Positions 1 through 10,000 of a stretch of 64,000 nt of DNA are shown here, in pieces. The stretch is from Atherinomorus stipes (lineage: Eukaryota > Chordata > Actinopteri > Atheriniformes > Atherinidae), in the NCBI GenBank assembly GCA_023101725.1, contig JALJCO010010235.1, forward strand, positions 806,001 to 870,000. The letters are read 5' to 3'. Positions within the stretch are counted from its first letter, which is position 1; each line of letters starts with the position of its first letter. Position numbers and translations under genes: made by a program. The notes beneath the pieces were generated by a model. That model did not search any database, was not told the DNA's origin, and saw nothing but the letters and a program-made list of their open reading frames with translations.

Positions 1-117
1 TTTGAATGTGTAAACAGAGGTTTGGTTTGACGTGGGGAAGTATTCAGAGTAGTACTGTTTCCAGGTACCTGTTTTTCGTGGATTATAACCAAAGTTAACA
101 AGAACTGCAGCTCTTAC

Positions 118-232
118 CAGCTGTCGGTGGAACCGAGCCCACGTACCGAACCGTGGCCCGCTCCCCGCCACAGGACACGCGTCTGCCCACGGCGTCCACC
201 GGGACCCCCGGATCCGTAGGGTCCACTCCCAT
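118..232 (-). CDS. tbce: TBCE, first coding exon (gene runs off the left edge)
   Basis: Tubulin-specific chaperone E works in the cytosol in the cofactor A-E pathway that assembles alpha/beta-tubulin dimers; its N-terminal CAP-Gly domain binds alpha-tubulin. Read on the minus strand, the ATG at 232-230 opens 38 codons plus one base: MGVDPTDPGVPVDAVGRRVS, then CGGERATVRYVGSVPPTA. The stretch GRRV-x(3)-GE-x-ATVR-x(2)-G-x-VPP-x-AG matches my memory of the start of the TBCE CAP-Gly domain. The exon ends at a strong donor (CTG|GTAAGAG, plus-strand 117-111); bases 1-117 are intron 1 and the rest of the gene lies outside the window. It is divergent from RBM34. The residues before VDAVGRR are less conserved, so the start is less certain than the identity. 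Confidence 0.85.
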
Positions 233-1071
233 AGCCCCCGTGAGGAGGATAAATCACCTCACGCGCTACGCTGAACCTTTATAGTTGCGTTAGACACGCA
301 ATAAGTTTGTGACGTGACTTAGAAAGACATGTAAACTGTTAAAAACGCTGCTGTAGACGCAAACTAAGCTGACAAGGTGCTAACTAACAGCTGACTACAG
401 GAATCTCTGGTTAGCTCTCAAACCGCCAACATTCTGCGTCAGTTTGTGACCGGAAATGACTCAAGTGACGTCGTACTTCTTTTAACCGGAAACTTCTCTA
501 AATAAAAATATGATAATGTACATTTAGGCAAACAGATTTTTTCTTCATTTCTTCTTCTTTTCTTCTTCATCTATTTGAATTCTTCCAGTCGCTTCGCAAG
601 CAAGATCATTTTACTGGTTCTGTTTGAAAACTAAAGGGAACTGTGATATATCTGATCGAGCAGTCGGTGCTTGATTATGTACGACTGCTGGCTGGTGTGC
701 AGGTTGTTTAGTGGGCCTGTAAAGGTTGAGAAGTGTGCAGCAATTAAAATGGCAGATCAGACGCAGCCTCGTCTCCGTATGAGTCATTTAATAGACTTTG
801 AAACCCGCGTCACTAGTAACATATCCAGATCATAACAGGAACCATTTAGTAATCCGGACCGTGTTTCCTGGGGGAACCATTTCTCCGGTGGACAGTTTTC
901 AGCCGGAGGAGAAAACGTGTGGATGTGTTGTTGTTAAGAGTTTAGATCGTAGAAATTCGTGTTTACGTGAAAGTCAACATTTTTTTATAACTATTATAAT
1001 TTTTATTTATCCCCACGTTAGTAGTAAAAACACGCGGTCTTTGAGATTAGTTGGAAAATCTGCAGGAAACG
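233..1071. promoter_or_regulatory. Shared divergent promoter region, TBCE / RBM34
   Basis: About 840 bp lie between the start codons of two divergent genes. Visible motifs are two ETS-type ACCGGAA sites (449-455, 485-491), an AP-1 core TGACTCA (457-463) and a CRE-like TGACGTCG (466-473), all within 45 bp. No TATA box is clear. A clustered ETS/CRE block between head-to-head housekeeping genes is typical of bidirectional promoters. Transcription starts are not determined. An ATG at 751 opens a 28-codon reading frame (751-837) that would be an upstream ORF only if RBM34 transcription begins that far upstream. Confidence 0.55.
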
Positions 1072-4000
1072 ATGAAGAAGAAAGTTCTCAGGTTTGTTTA
1101 CATGTTGCTTTGGTTTGGTATTTTGTAGTGTGTTAGTAGCTGCATTTTCACAGCTTTAGTAGATAGATAGATAGATAAATCACAGCTTTTTTATATATAT
1201 AAACACATGCAACAAGAAAAAGAATAAATACATACGTGCAGTAATAAAGATTTATAGTTATGGTTATCAGTTATGGACATGTTGGACGTCCCTACTGTCC
1301 AGTCTAATGTCAGTGGGGACAAAGGATGTCCTGAGCCTCTTTCTCCTGTCAGGGGTTAACTGTCCTGCAGTTTCCTCCTCATCTGCTGCTCCTCTAACAG
1401 GTTCCAGCTCCCAGCACAGAACTGGTCTTTCAACCAGACCCCTACAGTTTTTGTCCATCAGTGCTGGGGAGCAGCGTTCAATACGGGTGTGTACCGAACC
1501 GTGAGCACCATGTATCGAATATCAAACAATGGAGAGGTTTTTATTTGTTGTATCAGCTTGCCTTCTGACAATGAGATATGTGTTAAAAACTCAGTAGATT
1601 TGTGTTTGACTACATCCAGATCTGGTGTTTGGAACTGCTTTGGTTTCTATGTCAACCCCGATGGTAGGTGCATGGTGGAGCAAAGCACAGCGGTTAGAAA
1701 AGGAATGAAAATTTCTATTTTGTTATCAAAAAATATTGAACCAGGACGCTAAATTATTGAACCAAACCATGAATCGTCGCACCCCTAGCTGCTCCCCCCA
1801 GAAGACGACATCAAAGAAACACATCAGAAAGCATTAAGCACAGAGAGGGCTCAGTTTCGGTTCAACCAGCAAGTTGGCAGTTGAGGATCATGTTTTTCAT
1901 GTTGTTTACATATTCAGGTGACATTTTTCTGATGTTGGAGGACATATGTTGAGAAAACTAAACTCAAAATTGCTTTTGAGTATTTCTGCATTCAAATCGT
2001 AACTCAATGGCAGCCCCTAAAAGGCAGGTTCAGACATAGCGGCTGTCACATGCTACAAAGCCACTGGGCGGGCCACAAGCTGCCCTGCAAATGAGCAGCT
2101 GCGCTGCAGAAGTCCTGCAAAATGGCACAGCATTTGTCATTTTTAGCTAAAACCTTCATTATTACAATTTGAAGACCACTGAGAAGGTTTAAAATAACAA
2201 AAATGAGGATTGGAGCTGGACTTTAAAGGACAACTTTTGCACAACTCATTCACTCCTGCTTTGTGATGGTGACTGTAAACCGAGGCTGAAGTCTAGCAGA
2301 AGTAAAATAATGTTCAATGATATTAATGTTTGTCTGCATAAAAGCTAGTTGAAGCTGTTTTAATGTTTGGCTCATTATTAGCTGCTGCCCTTCTGGTTGT
2401 TTCTGTCTCAGTGGAGAGCCGTCGCCAGGGCAACAGCCAGCTGACTACGTGGTGGGTCAGGTGTCAGGAAGTTTGTTTCAGCAGAAGTCTGCAGCCGCCG
2501 GGTCGCTGTCAGCCTTGTTCAGCACCGCCGCTCCAGCTGCCTCGGTTCTGTTTAAGCCTCCACCCAAGGTACGTCCCACCTTACCCTTAACCCAGGTACG
2601 TCCCACCTTACCCTTAACCCAGGTATGTCCCACCTTAACCCAGGTACGTTCCACCTTACCCTCACCCCAGGTATGTCCCACCTTACCCTTAACCCAGGTA
2701 TGTCCCACCTTACCCTTAACCCAGGTACGTCCCACCTTACCCTCCCACCCCAGGTATGTCCCACCTTACCCTTAACCCAGGTACGTCCCACCTTACCCTC
2801 ACCCCAGGTACGTCCCACCTTACCCTCACCCCAGGTATTTCCCACCTTACCCTCACCCCAGGTACGTCCCACCTTACCCTTAACCCAGGTACGTCCCACC
2901 TTACCCTCACCCCAGGTATGTCCCACCTTACCCTTAACCTAGGTACGTCCCACCTTACCCTCACCCCAGGTACGTCCCACCTTACCCTCACCCCAGGTAT
3001 GTCCCACCTTACCCTTAACCCAGGTACGTCCCACCTTACCCTCACCCCAAGTACGTCCCACCTTACCCTCACCCCAGGTATGTCCCACCTTACCCTCACC
3101 CCAAGTATGTCCCACCTTACCCTTAACCCAGGTACGTCCCACCTTACCCTCACCCCAGGTACGTCCCACCTTACCCTCACCCCAGGTATGTCCCACCTTA
3201 CCCTTAACCCAGGTACGTCCCCACCTTCACCCTCACCCCAGGTACGTCCCACCTTACCCTTAACCCAGGTACGTCCCACCTTACCCTCACCCCAGGTACG
3301 TTCCACCTTACCCTCACCCCAGGTATGTCCCACCTTACCCCTCACCCCAGGTATGTCCCCACCTTACCCTCACCCCAGGTACGTCCCACCTTACCCTCAC
3401 CCCAGGTACGTCCCACCTTACCCTCACCCCAGGTACGTCCCACCTTACCCTCACCCCAGGTACGTCCCACCTTACCCTTAACCCCAGGTACGTCCCACCT
3501 TACCCTCACCCCAGGTACGTCCCACCTTACCCTCACCCCAGGTATGTCCCACCTTACCCTCACCCCAGGTATGTCCCACCTTACCCTCACCCCAGGTACG
3601 TCCCACCTTACCCTCACCCCAGGTACGTCCCACCTCTCCCTCACCCCAGGTCTGTCCCACCTTACCCTTAACCCAAGTATGTCCCACCTTACCCTCATCC
3701 CAGGTATGTCCCACCTCTCCCTCGCCCCAGTTATGTCCCACCTTACCCTCAAGTAACCCCAACTTACCCTCACCCCGGGTACGTCCCATCTTACCTCCAC
3801 CTCAGCTCTGTCCCAGCTTCACCACTGTCTGTGATTTGAAAATGGTTCACTCTACTTACAAAGATTAACTGGGCCTTGTTTACACAAGCTGACTCAGTTT
3901 TCTGCCGTGCTTTGGTGGGAGCACCTCAGAGAGGCAGCACAAGCTCTTTTGTTCAACCTTGTTTTTCCAGCTCTGGTTATAGCTGCTGGCCTGAGGTCAG

Positions 4001-7000
4001 CCTGGATTTTTTTTCCTCTTTTCATTCATTTCCATTTTACTCAGCTCGTCCAAAAGAGTTTTAAACCAGAAGAGCAGCAGAAGAAAAGCGCAGAGGTCAA
4101 AGGTGAACCACGGCAGCTACAGAAGAAGAAGAAGGCAAATCGGGAGAAATCAGTGGCTGACCAGAAGCTGGAGAACAGGTGATGTTTCTGGATTATTTCC
4201 TTCTTTTATTCCCATCATTTAATTCTTTCCATCAGTCTTTTCCAACCTGGACTTGGTGTGTTCCCTCTGTGCTGCGTCCAGGGAGAGCAGTTTGCAGACA
4301 GCGGACGAAGACGAGCAAGAATCAGTAAGGAAGAGGAAGAGGAAGGTTTCGGAGTCGGCCAGAGAGAAGGATGCTGAGTACTGGGTGATGAAGCGACAGA
4401 AGATGAAGGCCATCAGAGACGAGGTGGCCTTGAAGAACAAGAGAACAGTGTTTGTGGGGAACCTGCCCATCAGCTGCACCAAGAAGGTATTTCCTGCCCT
4501 TCATCACTCTGAGGAAAAGTGACTCTTCCTCAGCCCATGTCCCGTTGCTGCATGAACTAGTTCAGGTTGCTGCTGGCGACACTGTCTCCTCTGCGTGGCA
4601 TGAACTCCGCCAGGTTGTTTTTCTGAAAACCACAGAGGCTAAGCTTCTGCTGCAACCGTCAGATCTCCCAGGATGTTTCCTCCCTCCTCCACCTCACGTT
4701 TATTTTCCATGTAAGATGTAGTGTGAATGAGATGCTGGAAGCTCTGTTCACCTTTTAAATTTATCAGGTCCATGTCAGGATTCATCCTGGTTTTTACTTT
4801 TGGGTCTTTATAAACTCTTCTTACTTTATCACACTGAAATCTTCCCTCTGAGTTGCTGCAGGCTGAGAACCATCAGCCAGAGTTTAGCTAGATCCACTAA
4901 TGTGAGATCCATCACACTCCCACCTCCGTGCTTCCCTGTTGGGGTGAGTCCCGGCCCGTTTTATGCCCAACATGTCTGACCACGGCTGACAACAACTCAT
5001 TTATCTTGGAGAATTTGCTCCCGGGAGTCACCGGGGTTCTAGTCACTACTGATGAGGTTGCTGTTGGAACCAGATCTCTGCAGAGATCCAGTGTAGTGAG
5101 CTCCGAGAGCAGAACCTTAAAAATCTTTTTTTATTCTAAAAGCTGACCTTTCTTTGCTCTGAGATGAGTTGGAGATAAATCAGAGATCCATCTTAGATGA
5201 ACCTGAGCTAAATCAGAGATGATTTCTGGTTTCCTTACCTTTCCAGACGTTGCGGAGTCTCTTCAGGGATAAAGGATCCATCGAATCTATCCGCTTTCGC
5301 TCCGTGGTAATTTTATTTTTAAATCCAGCTCCTCATCTCCTTCTGGTTTCTTACTTTGATGATGAGAAATTTTCTGATTCAACCTTCAGGTCAGAGACGA
5401 TCCATCCATATCTCGCAAAGTAGCAGCCATCAAGTAAGTTTCTGCCCTCAAAATTCACATTTTTCTCTTGTGATTAAAGGGATGCTGTGTAACTTTTGAT
5501 CCAGATATCAGCCTAATGTGAGCAATAATAGATGATTTCTGGGGTCATTGTAGGGTGTTTGACCTGTGTCAGCAATCCCAGGGGGCTGCCCTCTGCAGAA
5601 AGCAGTTGTAGGTTTGCAGGAGCAGATCCGTCTGTTATCGGATCATGAGACCTGGAGCGCTTTGCTTTACAGCTCCTCTATAAACACAGAGGCCTTCGCT
5701 TTGTGCTACTTTTTCCCCTCTTCCATGAAACGTTACAGTTACAGTTTTAGCACCCCTAGTGGCCAAAAGTTATGCACCATCCCTTTTAGATTTATGACAA
5801 AAAGGAGAAGCAAAGCTGATGAAATCTGTCTGTCTCTTCTCAGACGTAAAGTTCATCCCCAGAAGCAAAGCCTGAACGCCTACGTGGTGTTTAAAGAGGA
5901 GGACGGAGTCATCAAAGCCTTGGAGAGGTTTGAACACTCCTGAGATGAACCCGAAACACAAATATGGCGTTCGGACATGAAAGTGTTTATTCACAGCAGG
6001 AGGGTCCAACTCATCTCAGTCCAGGTTCCTCATCCAGAAGCATCTGGCCTGGACCAGTAGAATAACACCACGATAACCCATAAACTCGGAAAACTCCATG
6101 TTTCCCCTTGTTTTAGTACAAAGAAATAAAAGTACATGATCAAGATGTTTACGTTTGATGAAGTATTTAGAAAAAAATGATGAACAACCTGGAATTTCTG
6201 GAGAAAAATAAGTTTTTTTCACTAATTTGCCCTTGTTGATCGTGTACATGTTTAACTTTCATGGATCTAAAAACCAGTAAACATCTAATCCCAGTTATCT
6301 CAAACAGAAAATTCCAGTTTTCCATCATGTTCAGAGGATCTTTCCAGGATCTGGAAGTTATCTTAAATGTACATACAGTCGTCCTCAAAATTAATCATAA
6401 CCTCCAAAAAAAGAAAGAAAAAAAATCAGCTCAGTGAAATAAGTTGAAATTGATAAAAGTTATAATAAATAAAATTTCTATGAAAATCATGACATTGATT
6501 TTGAACAAACACACACAAAAATAAAACAAGTAAACAAGCATGATGGGACGACTGTACGTGTACGTTTCCTGAGCGCCTGAACTGGCTCACCCCAAAGATC
6601 TCTTAGTTTAGTTTAATTGCACAAAGTAAAATGCAGCGAGTAGACGGGAGAGTCTGGTTTATCGGAAGCTTCCACCCAAAATAAAACACGTAAGAATACA
6701 AAACAACAGCATCATGTTTTTAATAAAGCAATAAAAACATAGCTGCAGTTTAATTAGTGCAGCAGCATCATAGCTGGGGTGAACATCAACTCCACCCGTA
6801 ATTTAATGAATTCTTCAGTTTGCTTCTGTGGAACATCGACTTTCCAAATGAGAAAATTTCTTCCAATGTTGCACGCTACATCGTACGGAGAATTGGCGTG
6901 GACAGGCGAGATATCTGGGAGGATGGAGATCCTTTAACATTTCACCGCCACATATCATGTAAATGAACAGATGAATTTCTTTTTAACAATCAGTTGCTTG

Positions 7001-10000
7001 CAAATTTTTCCTTCAGTTGCAAAATCTTATAAACAAAAAAAAAATACATTTAAAAAATATTTATCTTAAAGCTCCGATTCAGATTTAAAGATGGCTTCAC
7101 CCAGTGTTTGCAGTTTTAGAAGCTGCTGTAATGTCACATTTATTCACACTTCATACTAATATTTTGTTGCATTAAATCAGTCATACACGTAGTATTGGTT
7201 TATATAGATTTATGTAGTTTATGTAGATGTTTATATAGACGTAGGGGGAAGCTGCTGTAGTGTTATTCACATTTTTAATGTGGTACAGGGAGTGCAGAAT
7301 TATTAGGCAAATGAATATTTTGACCACATCATCCTCTTTTTGCATGTTGTGTTACTCAAAGCTGTATAGGCCCAAAGCCTACTACCAATTAAGTTTATCA
7401 GGTGATGTGCATCTCTGTAATGGGAAGAGGTGGGGTCTAATGACATCATCACCCTATATCAGGTTTATTTGGCAAACATAAACATAAACACACTGGCAGA
7501 AACACAGATTCCTCTACATTTACAAAGATATTATCAAAAAGATAGATTGAACAACAACTTTTGGCCATCATTACCTATATTTATCGTTGGTACCCGGTTT
7601 GAAATTTCCTTCCAAAAGGTAAAAAAGATGTTCATAAAAACCTCAGGCAGACAGCTGACGGCTGTGCAAAGACTCGCCCACATCTCTTCCTGACCAAATA
7701 TAAAATCTGTTGGAATACAAGATAATTTAAGACCTAACATATGAAATTTAAAACCACAACTGTCAAATTTAAGTTTTTTTTTTAAGGTATTATATGCAGT
7801 TTGTAAGTTTAAGACTTTTTAAGACCCAGCAGGAACCCTGAAAAAGTCCCGTTGCGGCATTTCTTAAAGGCAAGGCAAGGCAAGTTTATTTGTATAGCAC
7901 ATTTCATGTACAGAACAATTCAAAGTGCTTTACATAAAACATTATAAGCAAAAGGGAGAGAAAAAAAAAAACAATTAGAAGCATGATTCAAAATTAAAAG
8001 CATTTAAGATTAAAAGGAGAGAATACAGAGACGTGCGGATTTTAACTTTTGAATAAAATCTACGTAAATGCAGCTGAGAACAGGTGGGTCTTCAGCCTGG
8101 ATTTAAATAAACTAAGTGTTTCAGCTGATCTGAGACTTTCTGGGAGTTTGTTCCAGACATGTGGAGCATAGAAGCTGAACGCAGCTTCTCCATGTCTGGT
8201 TCTGACTCTGGGAACTGATAAAAGGCCGGATCCAGATGAGCTGAGGGGTCTAGTAGGTTCATACTGGGTCAGAGGTCACTGATGTATTTTGGGCCTAAAC
8301 CATTCAGAGCTTTATAGACCAGCAGCAGAACTTTAAAGTCTATTCTCTGATTGACCGGCAGCCAGTGTAAAGACCTGAGAACTGGACTGATGTGGTCCAT
8401 TTTCTGGTCTTTGTGAGAACTCGGGCAGCAGAGTTCTGAATGAGCTGCAGCTGTTTAACTGATTTTTTAGGTAGACCAGTAAAGACGCTGTTACAGTAGT
8501 CAAGCCGACTGACGATGAATGATGGACTAGTTTTTCCAGATTTTCCTGAGACATCAGATCTTTTTCCTTGAGATGTTCTTCAGGTGATAGTAGGCTGATT
8601 TAGTGATCGCTTTGATGTGTTTTTCAAAGTTTAGGTCTGAGTCCATCACTACACCCAGATTTCTGGCCTGATTGGTGGTTTTTATGTGGATGGACTGAAG
8701 TTCTGTGACAACCTGCTGTCGTTTCTCTTGGCTCCAAAAACAATCACCTCAGTTTTGTTTTTGTTCAGCTGAAGAAAGTTGAGGCACATCCAGTCATTAA
8801 TCTCATCAATACATTTACCAAGAGCCTGTACAGGGCCCCGGTCTCCTGGTGATACTGTAATATATAGCTGTGTGTCATCTGCGTAGCTATGGTAACTAAT
8901 ATTGTTGTTCTTTATAACCTGAGCCAGTGGGAGCATGTAGATGCTAAACAGAAGAGGCCCCAGGTAGAGCCCTGGGGAACTCCACAGGTCATTTTTGTCT
9001 GTCAGATGTAAAATTGCCTACTGACACAAAGTACTTCCTGTTCTCCAAGTATGTTTTGAACCAGTTTAGGGGCAACACACTGAATTTACTGACATGGGCA
9101 AAATGACGTTGGTTGTCGTAAATGTCAGTGTCGGTAAAGTTTTAGTTTATCGCCCAGCCCTACTCTGACCTGGTCACATCAGGATTACTCTTTTATTATT
9201 ACTATATTATAGATACAATCATCTACTTTAACATTTAGCAGATTCATCTTGCGGACCAGACTTGACCCATTGTGGCCCTGGTTTTGGTCCGTGGACCGTG
9301 TGTTGAACACCCGTGGTTTACAGTGTGCTTTCCTCGCATATTCCGACAGGAACGGGATGGAGATCGAGAAGAACTTCTTCATCCGGGTGGACCGAGTGAC
9401 CGACAGCTCAGCGGTGAGTCCAGCAGCAGCAGCTCAGCTTCCATCGGCTGATCCGACGCGTCTGATTAAAAATGTCCTGCTTGTCTTGCAGCACGATCAC
9501 AAGCGCTCGATTTTTGTGGGGAATCTGTCGTTCGGTGAGTGACCGCACGCAGCCGCAGCTGCTGAAACTCCGTGCAGCCCAGTTTCATTTGTCGTATCTT
9601 TGCAGACATGAACGACTTGACGTTCCGAAGGCATTTCGAGGAGTGCGGAGTGGTGGAAGCAGTGCGGCTGATCCGGGACCAGAACACCGGACTGGGAAAA
9701 GGATTCGGCTACGTCCTGTTTGAGGTGGGGCATGTCAAACTCTGGATTTACAGTCGACTCAGGCAGCTGGAGGAAGGCTGTAGTTCAGAGTTGGCTATGA
9801 GGACATCCTTACAAATGTTCCTAAAGTTCATCCTGGGAGTGAATTTTATAGTGTTGATCAGTAAAACCAAGAGTTTGTCGGTGATCAGCTGATGGTAAAT
9901 CTGCATGTTCTACATCACCTGATCGTGTCGTTCAGGGTCATATATGTCCAGAAACGTCCTCAGAAAGCAGACATGGCGACAACAAAGAGAGACAACAAAG

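Noticed and set aside
751..837. MADQTQPRLRMSHLIDFETR reading frame as RBM34 start
   Set aside because: It has no suitable donor in phase with exon 2, whereas MKKKVL at 1072-1091 does. It could be an upstream ORF at most.
2449..3800. Many long overlapping frames on both strands with VRPTLPSPQ or TSHLTLTPG repeats
   Set aside because: They are by-products of the 27-bp minisatellite, whose period is a multiple of three. They lie in RBM34 intron 2.
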